From positions 1 through 64,000 of the forward strand of contig NZ_BDBK01000022.1 in NCBI RefSeq assembly GCF_001612945.1: a DNA stretch of 64,000 bases, in the 5' to 3' direction. The DNA comes from Nocardia inohanensis NBRC 100128. Its GTDB lineage: Bacteria; Actinomycetota; Actinomycetes; Mycobacteriales; Mycobacteriaceae. The position numbers were made by a program, and so were the translations under genes. Numbering within the stretch: the stretch's first letter is position 1; each line of letters begins with the position of its first letter. Shown here piece after piece: positions 18,925 to 27,250 of this stretch. The notes beneath the pieces are model-generated. The model ran no database searches. It worked only from the letters and a program-made list of their open reading frames with translations, and was not told the origin of the DNA.

Positions 18925-20058
18925 GTGACGAACGCCCCCGCCCGCCGGATCATCCTCGCCCCGGACAAATTCAAGGGTTCGCTGACCGCCGCCGAGGTGG
19001 CGTCGGCGCTGGCCGCGGGCATCACCCGGGTGGCGCCCGGCACCGAGATCCGGCAGCTGCCGGTCGCCGACGGCGGTGACGGAACCGTGGACGCCTTCCT
19101 CGCGGCGGGCTGGCAGCGCGTGCCGTTGCACGCGCCCGGCCCGACCGGCCAACCGGTATCCACCGCCTACGCGCTCCGCCCAACCCGGCCCGGGGCGGAA
19201 GCCACGGCGGTGATCGAACTCGCCGCCGTGGTCGGTCTGGTGAAACTGCCCGGCGGACAGCAGGAGCCGCTGCGCGCCGGTACCTACGGGCTGGGTGTGG
19301 TCATCGCACATGCCCTCGATCGGGGTGTGCGCGATATCGTGCTCGGCCTCGGCGGGAGCGCCTCCACCGACGGCGGCGCCGGCCTGCTGCAAGCGCTCGG
19401 CCTGCGGATACTCGATGCGGAGAACCGTGAATTGCCGCACGGCGGTGGGGAATTGGGCCGCGCCGTGCGGGTGGATCGCAGCCACCTGCACCCGGCCCTG
19501 GCGTCGACGCGATTCACCCTGGCCAGCGATGTGGACAACCCGCTGCTCGGAACGGACGGAGCGGCCGCCGTCTACGGTCCGCAGAAGGGTGCGACTCCCG
19601 AACAGGTGCGGGAACTCGATGCGGCGCTGGCTGATTGGGCGCAGCTGATCGGTCCGGAATGGGCGGAGAAGCCGGGCGCGGGGGCGGCGGGCGGCACCGG
19701 ATTCGGCGCGATGGCGGTGCTCGGCGCGACCGCGCGATCGGGTATCGAGGTGGTGCTCGACCTGGTGGATTTCCCGGCTCAGCTGACCGGGGCGGATCTG
19801 GTCGTCACCGGTGAAGGCTCCCTCGACGCTCAGAGCCTGAACGGCAAGGCCCCCACGGGCGTTGCCGAAGCCGCACGCCGCGCCGGAGTGCCGGTGGTCG
19901 CGGTCGCCGGTCGCATCCAGCTCACTCCCGGCCAGGTCCGAGCAGCCGGATTCGATGCCGCCTATGCCCTTTCCGAGCTGGAACCCGACCCCGCCCGCTC
20001 CATCGCGAACGCCGCCGCACTGCTGGAACTCGTAGGCGAAGGCATCGCGGCCGGCTGA
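18925..20058 (+). CDS. Glycerate kinase
   Basis: A 377-residue glycerate kinase of the GlxK/GarK family that phosphorylates D-glycerate with ATP. Diagnostic stretches are APDKFKGSLTAAEVA at the N-terminus, LPVADGGDGTVDAF, LGLGGSASTDGGAGLLQALG, and VVTGEGSLDAQSLNGKAP near the C-terminus. The GTG at 18925 is chosen; an upstream reading from 18856 lies in the promoter region of the divergent GNAT gene. Its 3' end overlaps the HxlR gene tail-to-tail by 97 bp. Confidence 0.93.
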   Translation: MTNAPARRIILAPDKFKGSLTAAEVASALAAGITRVAPGTEIRQLPVADGGDGTVDAFLAAGWQRVPLHAPGPTGQPVSTAYALRPTRPGAEATAVIELAAVVGLVKLPGGQQEPLRAGTYGLGVVIAHALDRGVRDIVLGLGGSASTDGGAGLLQALGLRILDAENRELPHGGGELGRAVRVDRSHLHPALASTRFTLASDVDNPLLGTDGAAAVYGPQKGATPEQVRELDAALADWAQLIGPEWAEKPGAGAAGGTGFGAMAVLGATARSGIEVVLDLVDFPAQLTGADLVVTGEGSLDAQSLNGKAPTGVAEAARRAGVPVVAVAGRIQLTPGQVRAAGFDAAYALSELEPDPARSIANAAALLELVGEGIAAG

Positions 20059-20414
20059 CGGCCCGGCGGGACGAGGGGAGGATCGGTGAGGACGCGGCGG
20101 TTGCGGTCGCCCCAGGCTTCCAGCGGGCGCAGGGCGGTTTCGAGTTCACGGCCCAGAGGCGTGAGCGAATACTCCACGCGCGGTGGGATTTCCGGGTAGA
20201 TCTCGCGATGCACGATGCCGGTGGCCTCCATCTGACGGAGGTTTTCCGCCAGCACCTTCTCGCTGACGCCGGTAAGGGCCCGGCGGATTTCGCCGAAGCG
20301 CCGGGTGCCCGCGCCGAGCACCCACATGAGATGCATCTTCCACTTGCCGCCGACCGCGTCGATGGCGAGGGACATACCGCACACGTGGTGATCCGTGTCA
20401 CCGTCGAGCTGCAT
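19962..20414 (-). CDS. HxlR family transcriptional regulator
   Basis: A 150-residue winged-helix regulator. The HxlR core is seen as CGMSLAIDAVGGKWKMHLMW, then RRFGEIRRALTGVSEKVLAENLRQME (continuing over about residues 38-63), and PRVEYSLTPLGREL. C13 matches the conserved N-terminal Cys used for sensing in several HxlR proteins. The last 40 or so residues are low-complexity and lie antisense to the glycerate kinase gene. It is divergent from the IRED-like reductase, which is its likely target. Confidence 0.9.
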   Translation of the reverse strand: MQLDGDTDHHVCGMSLAIDAVGGKWKMHLMWVLGAGTRRFGEIRRALTGVSEKVLAENLRQMEATGIVHREIYPEIPPRVEYSLTPLGRELETALRPLEAWGDRNRRVLTDPPLVPPGRQPAAMPSPTSSSSAAAFAMERAGSGSSSERA

Positions 20415-20427
20415 CGCGACCTCCTGA

Positions 20428-20486
20428 CCAGATTTCGAACCTTCGGGTAAGCAACCGAACTCGAACGTGCGTTCTTCCCGAACCTA
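20428..20486. promoter_or_regulatory. Probable HxlR operator region
   Basis: The gap between the divergent hxlR and reductase genes holds GAACG-TG-CGTTC (20463-20474), a perfect inverted repeat with a 2-nt centre, and four CGAAC boxes nearby. This is a good candidate for the HxlR binding site. Binding itself is inferred. Confidence 0.45.
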
Positions 20487-20552
20487 TCGGGTGCGACCAC
20501 CATCGATTTCGGCGCCGACACCATCCACAGTTACGAAATCGAAGGGCACATC

Positions 20553-21437
20553 ATGTCTGAGCAGCAGCATTCCGTCACCGTCGTCGGCCTGGGCCCGATG
20601 GGCAAGTCGATGGTGCGGGCGTTTCGCAAGGCCGGGGTCGAGGTCACGGTGTGGAATCGCAGCGCCGGCAAGGCCGATGAGATGGTCGCCGAGGTGGGGG
20701 CGCAGAAGGCCGCGAGCCCGGCCGATGCCATCGCCGCCAATCAGGTCATCGTGCTGAGCCTGACCCACTACGCCGCCATGTACGACGTGCTCGGGCCGGT
20801 CGCCGATCAGCTGAAGGGCAAGGTCGTGTTCAACCTGTCCTCGGATTCACCGGAGCAGGCGCGCGCGGGCGGGGCCTGGATCCGTTCGCACGGTGCGGAA
20901 TTCGTCTCCGGCGGGGTGATGTCGGCGGGCGACGATATCGAGCATCCGGCCTCGTACATTTTCTACAGCGGAGCGCGCGAGGTGTTCGACGCGCACGCCA
21001 CGCTGCTGCGCCCGCTCAGCCCGCAGGAGTACCTGGGCGCGGATGACGGTCTGGCGCAGGTCTTCTACCAGGGTTTGCTGACCATCTTCCATCCCTGGCT
21101 GCTGGCCTTCGATCAGGCGACGGCCATGATCGCGCGCTCCGGGCACGATATCGCCCGGTTCGTGCCGTTCGCGGTGCGCTCGAGCGCGGCGTTCCCGTAC
21201 TTCATGGAGCAGTTCTCGGTGGCGAACCAGGCGGGCGGCTGGGCCGACCTGGCGAGCCTGAAGATGATGGACGCGGGCGCGCAGCACATCATCGACGCCA
21301 GCGCGGAAGTCGGTGTGGACGCTACCCTCTCGCGGACCGCACAAGCATTCTGGCGCAGGGCCATTGCCGCTTCCGAGGCAGCGGGAACGGCGGTTTCGAC
21401 TTTCACGCTCATGCGGGGCGAGTCGGCCCGCGCATGA
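20553..21437 (+). CDS. Imine-reductase-like NAD(P)-dependent oxidoreductase
   Basis: A 294-residue enzyme of the beta-hydroxyacid dehydrogenase/IRED superfamily. The dinucleotide site is VVGLGPMGKSM with a following VWNRSAGKA typical of NADPH preference, and the C-terminal helical dimerisation domain is complete. The catalytic Lys of hydroxyacid dehydrogenases is not evident in the expected GADDGLAQVFYQ segment, which favours an imine reductase-type activity. A Shine-Dalgarno (GAAGGG) precedes ATG 20553. The HxlR gene upstream is the likely regulator. Confidence 0.85.
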   Translation: MSEQQHSVTVVGLGPMGKSMVRAFRKAGVEVTVWNRSAGKADEMVAEVGAQKAASPADAIAANQVIVLSLTHYAAMYDVLGPVADQLKGKVVFNLSSDSPEQARAGGAWIRSHGAEFVSGGVMSAGDDIEHPASYIFYSGAREVFDAHATLLRPLSPQEYLGADDGLAQVFYQGLLTIFHPWLLAFDQATAMIARSGHDIARFVPFAVRSSAAFPYFMEQFSVANQAGGWADLASLKMMDAGAQHIIDASAEVGVDATLSRTAQAFWRRAIAASEAAGTAVSTFTLMRGESARA

Positions 21438-21497
21438 TTCCGGCAGCACCCGGTCCGTCGCTACAGCGGCGGGCGGGATTGCGTAAAAGTTTGTGGC

Positions 21498-21734
21498 TCA
21501 GGCTGTTTCGGAGCCGATGCGCGGGAAGGGTGCGGTAGAGAAGATGATCTCCACCGGCACTTCGAAGTACTGCGCGAGCCGCAGCGCCAGGTGCAGGCTC
21601 GGGCTGTATTCGCCGCGCTCCAGATAGCCGACCGTCTGATAGTGCACGCCGAGCGCTGCCGCCAGCTCCCGCCGGGAGATGCCGCGCTCGGCCCGCAACA
21701 TGGCGATCCGGTTGTACAGAACTTCAGTAGGCAC
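21498..21734 (-). CDS. XRE family HTH regulator
   Basis: A 78-residue protein that is almost only an HTH: RIAMLRAERGISRRELAAAL, then GVHYQTVGYLERGEYSPSL. Short regulators of this type often sit in operons with ABC exporters. The GTG start (21734) lies 8 nt inside the permease gene end, so it is the third gene of this operon and probably controls it. The longer frame to 21905 is antisense noise within the permease. Confidence 0.85.
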   Translation of the reverse strand: MPTEVLYNRIAMLRAERGISRRELAAALGVHYQTVGYLERGEYSPSLHLALRLAQYFEVPVEIIFSTAPFPRIGSETA

Positions 21735-22575
21735 GCTGCATAGCCTTCTCGCGCCGTGCCGCCACCCGCGACCCGGACTCCCGGCGCGCCATCCGCCGCA
21801 GCACGATCGGCGCGAGCAGCAGTCCGGCCACGGTCCAAACACCCAGCACCGCAAGGGTTTCCCAGACCCGCCAGGACTGTCCCAGTTCGACCGCCACCGC
21901 ATCATCGGGCAGCAGCGCCGAGCGCATCCCCAGACCCAGCCAATAGATCGGGAACACCTGCCCGACCGCCTGTAGCCAGCCGGGCAGTGCGGTGATCGGA
22001 TAGAAGATTCCGGAGATGGCCACCAGCCCCATGATGGGGAAGGAGATGAACCCGATACTGCGCGGGCTCTCGAAGACCGACCCGACCACCGCGCCCAGAG
22101 GCAGCGTCGCCAGCAATCCCAGCACCATCACGCCGATCAGTGTGGCCCACGCGCCGGCCGAATCCAGGTGCACCCCGCCGACCACCGCCGCGCCGAAGGC
22201 CAGCAGCGCCACCACCTGGATGAGGGTCAGCGCGGAGGAGAGCGTGATCTTGCCGACCAGGTAGCCGACCATCCCGTTGGGAGTCGCCTTGGCGCGCAAC
22301 AGGGTTCCGTCCTCGCGCTCCAGGGCGAGATATTGCGCGATGCCGAGGGTGCCGGTGAAGGCCAGCGTCATGCCGAGCACACCGGGCAGCGCCAGTGCGC
22401 CCAGCCCGAAGCCGCTGCCCTCGTACTTGCCGTCGCGCATGAAATACAGCGCCACCAGAGTGAGCACCGGCCAGAAGAATTGCGCGAACAGATCCATACC
22501 GGTGGTCATGGTCTGCCGCAGTTCGATCAGCCCGCGCCGGAGCCCGGCCTTGACCGCGACCGCCGTCGGATTCAT
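21724..22575 (-). CDS. ABC-2 type permease
   Basis: A 283-residue membrane subunit with six TM segments, of the ABC-2 fluoroquinolone/daunorubicin type. It overlaps the ATPase gene at an ATGA (22572-22575) and the XRE gene at its 3' end. The substrate is unknown. Confidence 0.9.
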   Translation of the reverse strand: MNPTAVAVKAGLRRGLIELRQTMTTGMDLFAQFFWPVLTLVALYFMRDGKYEGSGFGLGALALPGVLGMTLAFTGTLGIAQYLALEREDGTLLRAKATPNGMVGYLVGKITLSSALTLIQVVALLAFGAAVVGGVHLDSAGAWATLIGVMVLGLLATLPLGAVVGSVFESPRSIGFISFPIMGLVAISGIFYPITALPGWLQAVGQVFPIYWLGLGMRSALLPDDAVAVELGQSWRVWETLAVLGVWTVAGLLLAPIVLRRMARRESGSRVAARREKAMQRAY

Positions 22576-23498
22576 CGGACCTCCTCCAGGCTGCGGACAT
22601 CGGCCTCGCCCTGTCCGGATTCGTAGCGTTGCACCAGCGTCATATAGGTGTCCTCGAGCGAGGCCCGCCGCACTTCGAGCTCGCCGATAGCGTCGCCGTA
22701 CTGCTGGAACAGCCCGTAGACGAACTTGGTCGATTCGGTGGTGGCATGCACGAAGCGCTGCCCGTCCCGGGTCCATTTCACTTCGGCCTCACCGGCGATG
22801 CGCCGGGAGAGCTGATCGGCGGAGCCGTCGGCGATGATGCGGCCGCCCGCCAGAATCAGAATCCGGTCGGCCAGCTTCTCGGCCTCGTCCAGGTCGTGGG
22901 TGGTGAGCAGGATGGTGGTCTGCTCGTCGTCGGCCAGCCGGTGCACCAGATCGTGGAATTCGCGGCGGGCCTGTGGATCGAAGCCCGCGGTCGGCTCGTC
23001 CAGGAACAGCAATTCGGGCCGGCCGACAATGCCGATGGCGACGTCGAGACGCCGGCGCTGGCCGCCCGAGAGCGACATGACCTTGGCGTTCGCGTGTTCG
23101 GTGAGGCCGACGGTGGCGATGAGTTCGTCGGTGTCCCAAGGGCGCCGGAGGGTTTCGGTGGAGTACGGGGCATAGAAGCTGCCGGTGTATTCGAGCAGTT
23201 CGCGCACCCGCCATTTGCCGTGATCGCGCCAAGATTGCAGCACCACGCCGATGCGGGCGCGCCAGGCTTCGTCACCGTGCGCGGGGTCGGTGCCGAGCAC
23301 GGTCACCCGCCCGTCGGAGCGCATCCGGAAGCCTTCGAGGATTTCGATGGTAGTGGTCTTGCCCGCGCCGTTGGGTCCCAGCAGAACCAGTACCTCGCCC
23401 TGGTGCGCCCGGAAGGTGACCTCTTGCAGTACATCCCGGGCGCCGTATCGCATCCGCAGCTCTTCGACGTCGAGCACGATGCCTTCGCCGACAGTCAT
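22572..23498 (-). CDS. ABC transporter ATPase
   Basis: A 308-residue ATPase with Walker A (GPNGAGKT), signature LSGGQRRRLD and Walker B ELLFLDEP. The C-terminal segment of about 80 residues is typical of drug-type ABC-2 exporters. It is the first gene of the ATPase-permease-XRE operon. The ATG at 23498 is chosen because the upstream frame to 23540 has no Shine-Dalgarno and runs into the putative operator. This is a second DrrAB-like system in the window, not closely similar to the one at 14-15.7 kb. Confidence 0.92.
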   Translation of the reverse strand: MTVGEGIVLDVEELRMRYGARDVLQEVTFRAHQGEVLVLLGPNGAGKTTTIEILEGFRMRSDGRVTVLGTDPAHGDEAWRARIGVVLQSWRDHGKWRVRELLEYTGSFYAPYSTETLRRPWDTDELIATVGLTEHANAKVMSLSGGQRRRLDVAIGIVGRPELLFLDEPTAGFDPQARREFHDLVHRLADDEQTTILLTTHDLDEAEKLADRILILAGGRIIADGSADQLSRRIAGEAEVKWTRDGQRFVHATTESTKFVYGLFQQYGDAIGELEVRRASLEDTYMTLVQRYESGQGEADVRSLEEVR

Positions 23499-23531
23499 AT
23501 GTCCGCCCCTAGGTAGTGAAAACCCGATGAG

Positions 23532-23551
23532 ATGTAGCATACCTACTACAT
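23532..23551. promoter_or_regulatory. Inverted repeat upstream of the ABC-XRE operon
   Basis: ATGTAG and CTACAT are arranged as an inverted repeat with an 8-nt spacer, 34 bp before the ATPase start. It is AT-rich and sits where the promoter should be. The operon's own XRE protein is the obvious candidate binder. Confidence 0.45.
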
Positions 23552-23588
23552 TTCGACGCGAACAAGCTGTTTACCGGGGGGAATGGAA

Positions 23589-23664
23589 AGGCCCGCGACC
23601 TGACGGTCGCGGGCCTGGGCTCCGAAAAAGCAGGCGGCCCCGGGACCTGGGGTCCCGGGGCCGC
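23589..23664 (-). terminator. Tandem GC hairpins after aroQ
   Basis: Two strong hairpins follow the aroQ stop on the minus strand: a 14-bp stem (23634-23647 with 23651-23664, 3-nt loop) and a 12-bp stem (23589-23600 with 23605-23616, 4-nt loop). Both lack a U-tract. They should end aroQ transcription before it reaches the divergent ABC promoter. Confidence 0.65.
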
Positions 23665-23677
23665 TGTCGACTTCTGC

Positions 23678-24115
23678 TCAGCGCGTGCAGAGGAACTCGA
23701 CCGCGGCCGCGTAGCCCTGGATCCCCATGCCCGCGATCACCGCCGTCGCGATCGGCGAGACATAGGAGTGATGCCGGAACTCCTCGCGCGCATGCACATT
23801 GCTGATGTGCACCTCGACGATCGGCACCTCCGGAATCACCAGTGCGTCCCGCAATGCCACCGAGGTGTGCGTCAATCCACCCGGGTTGATGACGATCCCC
23901 GACGCGAACCCGCGCGCCGCGTGGATCCGGTCGATCAGCGCCCCTTCGTGATTGGACTGGAAGGCATCGGCCTCGCGACCGAACCGCGCCGCGGTCTTGC
24001 GGCACAGTTCGACCACATCGTCGAGGGTGTCCGCGCCGTACACCTCGGGCTGTCGGGTGCCGAGCATGTTCAGGTTCGGGCCGTTGAGCACGAGAATCGG
24101 ACCGGTATCAGCCAT
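23678..24115 (-). CDS. aroQ: Type II 3-dehydroquinate dehydratase
   Basis: A 145-residue dodecameric dehydratase of the shikimate pathway. Motifs: VLNGPNLNMLGTRQPEVYG at the N-terminus with the catalytic Tyr, FQSNHEGALID, INPGGLTHTSVALRDAL, and VEVHISNVHAREEFRHHS with the catalytic His. The ATG at 24115 has TAGGCT 6 nt upstream (24127-24122), so it is probably leaderless. It stands alone rather than in an aro operon. Confidence 0.96.
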   Translation of the reverse strand: MADTGPILVLNGPNLNMLGTRQPEVYGADTLDDVVELCRKTAARFGREADAFQSNHEGALIDRIHAARGFASGIVINPGGLTHTSVALRDALVIPEVPIVEVHISNVHAREEFRHHSYVSPIATAVIAGMGIQGYAAAVEFLCTR

Positions 24116-24143
24116 GCGCCGAGCCTAGCCGGAGGCTTGCGGT

Positions 24144-24740
24144 TCAGAGCCCGCGCGGCCCCTCGGCGCGCAGATCGTCGACTTTGCTCATGGCGGTGCG
24201 CAATTCCGCCAACCACTCCTCGGCGTGCTTGCCCGCCAGCTTGACCGTCCAGGCCAGCGCGTCGGACCGGGAGCGCGCCACGCCGGCGTCGACGAGGGTG
24301 TCCAGGACCTTGCGTTCGGGCTGGCGCAATCGCGTCATGACCGGAACGGCCAGGTGGGTGAACATGATTCGCTCACCGCCGACCGACACGCCCCACGCCA
24401 CATTGCGCTGGTAGCGGGCCTGCGCCTCCTGGGCGATCTGCATGCGGGCCGGGCGGGTGGATTCCCGGAAGCGGGCGATGAGCCCCTCGCGGGTGGCGGC
24501 GGGGACTTCGCCGGTGACCTGGTCCTGCGCGTCGTCGCCGGCGGATTCGGGTGCGGGGATGGGGAGTTCGCCGATGACGACGATTTCGTCGCGATCGATG
24601 TCGAGGGTTGCGGGCCCGGTGAACCAGTCGGCGGGCAACCTTCCAGCGAACCAGTCGGGTGCGTCTGCCGCGTCCGGAAGGTCGGCTTGCTGCCAGCCGC
24701 CGGGGCGACCGAATCCGTGTCCACGATGTCCGTGTCTCAT
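24144..24740 (-). CDS. Conserved actinobacterial protein with possible RHH domain
   Basis: A protein of 198 residues. The N-terminus is rich in His, Gly and Arg (MRHGHRGHG...), the middle is acidic and partly disordered, and the C-terminal 70 residues include RKVLDTLVDAGVARSRSDALAWTVKLAGKH (split here: about residues 145-175). That segment resembles the DNA-contacting part of ribbon-helix-helix proteins. A perfect 8-4-8 inverted repeat lies 27 bp upstream of the start, which fits autoregulation. The ATG at 24740 is preferred to one at 24764 because it avoids overlap with the repeat region. The function is not otherwise known. Confidence 0.65.
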   Translation of the reverse strand: MRHGHRGHGFGRPGGWQQADLPDAADAPDWFAGRLPADWFTGPATLDIDRDEIVVIGELPIPAPESAGDDAQDQVTGEVPAATREGLIARFRESTRPARMQIAQEAQARYQRNVAWGVSVGGERIMFTHLAVPVMTRLRQPERKVLDTLVDAGVARSRSDALAWTVKLAGKHAEEWLAELRTAMSKVDDLRAEGPRGL

Positions 24741-24767
24741 GTTGGTCACACTCACTAACTGCATGGA

Positions 24768-24787
24768 GTTGTAATACTGATTACAAC
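24768..24787. promoter_or_regulatory. Perfect 8-4-8 inverted repeat
   Basis: GTTGTAAT, then ACTG, then ATTACAAC form an AT-rich perfect palindrome in otherwise GC-rich DNA, in the promoter region of the gene starting at 24740. The size and symmetry fit a dimeric repressor site. Confidence 0.6.
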
Positions 24788-25078
24788 GTTACGTCGAATT
24801 CGGGCACCTGGGTTCCGCTCTCGGAGAACGGGGTTCGCCCGAATCGGCGGGACCGGCGGCGAGTGCTGTCAGCAGTAGAGGCCAACCGGTCTGCATTGGC
24901 TCGAATACGCCAGGCCCCGTAACCGACCGGTGATCATGTAAGTGGTCCCTCCTGGCCGATTTCGGCACTATGGTGGTGCTCAGTGCTAGTACGCCTGGTG
25001 GAAAGGTGGAACCGCGAGGCTTCGACACGCGGTACCGTGGTCCCGTTGCTGATGTGGCAAGAGTGAAGAGTGGGCGAT

Positions 25079-26755
25079 ATGGATGTGTGGGGATCCCGCC
25101 GCTTCCGGGTGCGCGGCACGATCGCGCTCGCGGCAGTAGCCGCGATTGCGATCGCGATGGGGTCATGCTCTTTTCGGGAACGAGCGGGCGGGGCGGAAGC
25201 CGTGGTGGAACGCTTCACCACCCTGCTCGACAAAAAGGACTACGAGGGCGCGGCGCGGCTGACGTCCTATCCGAGCGGCGCCTCGGCAACGTTGAAGCAA
25301 GTCTTCGAGGGGCTCGATCCGGGTAAGCCGGACTACGAGATGACCCAGTTCATCGGACTCGACGGCAGCACCGGGCTGTTCAGCATGACCGGCGCCTGGA
25401 ACTTCGGGGACAAGAAGAACTGGAAATACGATCTCCAGGGCACCGTGCGCAAACTCAGTGTCGGCTGGCGCATCTCGTGGGATCCGGCTCTGGTCATGCC
25501 GCAGCTGGACTCGAAACGCAATGTCAAGCTGGTGCGCACCTATGCCCAGCCCTCGCCCAAGGTCAACGACATCGTCGGCGCGCCGCTGATGACCGAGCAG
25601 GTCATCAATGTGGTGAAGCTGGACCCGAGCAAGACCGGCGACCTGGTCGGTTCGTCCAACGCGCTGGCCGACGCCATCGAACCGGTGGCGCCGCTCATCA
25701 CCGGACCCAGCCTGGTGCAACAGGTATCGGCGGCGCAGGGCAAGGCCATCACGGCCGTGCAACTGCGCGAGGGTGACTTCGCGATCCTGGAGTCGCGGCT
25801 GGCGCCCATCCCCGGCGTGGTGCTGGAGAAGCAGCCCCGGCTCATCTCCGCCGACCGCCGCGTCTGGTCGCCCATGCTCGACGCGCTGCGAAAAGTGTGG
25901 CAGGACAACAACGATCAGCGTGCGGGCTGGGGCGTGCAGCTCTTCGACCCGGACGGCAAGTTCGTCACCCAGCTCGCCGGTGAGCAGGGCCCGCCCGGAC
26001 CCGATATCGCCGCCACCATGGATCAGCGGTTGCAGCGCGCCACCGAGGATGCCGTGGTGAGCGTCGGCACGCCCGCCTCCATCGTGGCCATCCAGCCGTC
26101 CTCGGGGGCGCTGGTGGCCGCCGCGCAGAACAGCCAGGCCAGTGCGCACGGGTCGGTCGCCTTCACCGGGCTGTATCCGGTCGGCGGCATGATCGAGCTG
26201 TTCAAGAACATGGCCGCGGTGGCCAAACACAAAGCGCCGCAGGATGTCTCGGTCAACGATGCGGCCGAAGCGGCGACCATGCTCGGCGTCGGGCTCGACT
26301 TCCAGGTGCCCGGCCTGGACGAGACCACCGGACGGCTGCCCGCCGGCAAGAACGGCGCGGAGACCGTGAGCCGCGGCAATGCGGGTGATTCACTGCTGGC
26401 CAGCCCGTGGGGGATGGCGATCGCGGCGGCGGCCATCGCCAACGGTCAGGTACCCAAGCCCATGATGGTGATCGGCAGCCCGGCGAAGACCGAGGCCGAC
26501 ACCCCCGCCATGCCGGGCGATGTCACCGACCGGGTACGCACCCTGCTCCGGGAGGGTTCCGCCGCACCCGAACTGGCGTCGCTGACGCGCTACGCGGGTG
26601 TGCAGGCCATCTCCGCCACCGCCGGCAACAACGGCTGGCTCATCGCCACCATGGGTGACCTGGCCTTCGCCATTCACATCGACGATGTGGATTCCGGGGA
26701 TATGACCGCCCGCATGGCGGCCAGGTTGATGCAATCCCTGGCGACGCCGGATTAG
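25079..26755 (+). CDS. PBP-like lipoprotein lacking transpeptidase motifs
   Basis: A 558-residue protein with the plan of the mycobacterial penicillin-binding lipoprotein PbpLipo (Rv2864c): a signal peptide ending in a weak lipobox (AMGSC, C30), an NTF2-like domain (about 38-150), a dimerisation-like domain (to about 300), and a transpeptidase-like domain. The last has lost recognisable catalytic motifs. Where SxxK is expected after GLYPPG, the sequence is GLYPVGGMIELFK with no Ser; the SxN region is unrecognisable; and KTG is replaced by TAG. It is probably a non-catalytic paralogue that binds or scaffolds. A GTG at 25070 could add three residues. No frameshift or stop is seen, so the gene is maintained. 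Confidence 0.8.
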   Translation: MDVWGSRRFRVRGTIALAAVAAIAIAMGSCSFRERAGGAEAVVERFTTLLDKKDYEGAARLTSYPSGASATLKQVFEGLDPGKPDYEMTQFIGLDGSTGLFSMTGAWNFGDKKNWKYDLQGTVRKLSVGWRISWDPALVMPQLDSKRNVKLVRTYAQPSPKVNDIVGAPLMTEQVINVVKLDPSKTGDLVGSSNALADAIEPVAPLITGPSLVQQVSAAQGKAITAVQLREGDFAILESRLAPIPGVVLEKQPRLISADRRVWSPMLDALRKVWQDNNDQRAGWGVQLFDPDGKFVTQLAGEQGPPGPDIAATMDQRLQRATEDAVVSVGTPASIVAIQPSSGALVAAAQNSQASAHGSVAFTGLYPVGGMIELFKNMAAVAKHKAPQDVSVNDAAEAATMLGVGLDFQVPGLDETTGRLPAGKNGAETVSRGNAGDSLLASPWGMAIAAAAIANGQVPKPMMVIGSPAKTEADTPAMPGDVTDRVRTLLREGSAAPELASLTRYAGVQAISATAGNNGWLIATMGDLAFAIHIDDVDSGDMTARMAARLMQSLATPD

Positions 26756-26769
26756 CTGGGACCGAACGT

Positions 26770-26804
26770 GAATGGGCCCCGTCCTACCCGGACGGGGCCC
26801 ATTC
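26770..26804. terminator. Bidirectional terminator
   Basis: A perfect 15-bp stem (26770-26784 with 26790-26804) with a 5-nt loop lies between the convergent PBP-like and DUF3054 genes and can serve both. Confidence 0.75.
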
Positions 26805-26822
26805 GTTCGGCAGGGGGAGTGC

Positions 26823-27197
26823 TCAGCGCAGGGCTTTCATGGCCGCGCGCCAGCCGAGCAGGAACAGGGCGAGCACGCTGGACGCGACGATGATGAAGCT
26901 GAAGGCGATGCCCTGCCCCGAGACCACGCGCAACAGCATCCCGGCCACCAGGGTGCTGACCCAGATGATGACGCCGGTCGGCCACAGTCTGCGGCCGTCG
27001 AAACGCTTTGCGGCGGAAGCCCCCTCGCGCCCCGCGGCGACCGCCACCGCGATCACCCAGCCCAGCACCAGGCCGGTGGCGAAGGGCCAGAGGGTGCGCA
27101 GCAATCCGGTGACGTCCTCGTTGTGACTGCGGCGGCCGATCGCGCAGAACACGATCACCAGGATGGCATCGACGACGAACGGCACCAGTTTCTTCAC
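26823..27197 (-). CDS. DUF3054 membrane protein
   Basis: A 124-residue protein with four TM segments; family DUF3054, of unknown function, common in actinobacteria. Landmarks are AIGRRSHNEDVTGLLRTLWP near the N-terminus and TLVAGMLLR. The GTG at 27197 is chosen: TACCCT lies 6 nt upstream, a leaderless arrangement, and the TM segment starts immediately. Confidence 0.8.
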   Translation of the reverse strand: MKKLVPFVVDAILVIVFCAIGRRSHNEDVTGLLRTLWPFATGLVLGWVIAVAVAAGREGASAAKRFDGRRLWPTGVIIWVSTLVAGMLLRVVSGQGIAFSFIIVASSVLALFLLGWRAAMKALR

Positions 27198-27250
27198 GGG
27201 CACAGGGTAATCGGCCGGTCCCGGCCCGCTGTGCAGGACACCCGGTCCGG

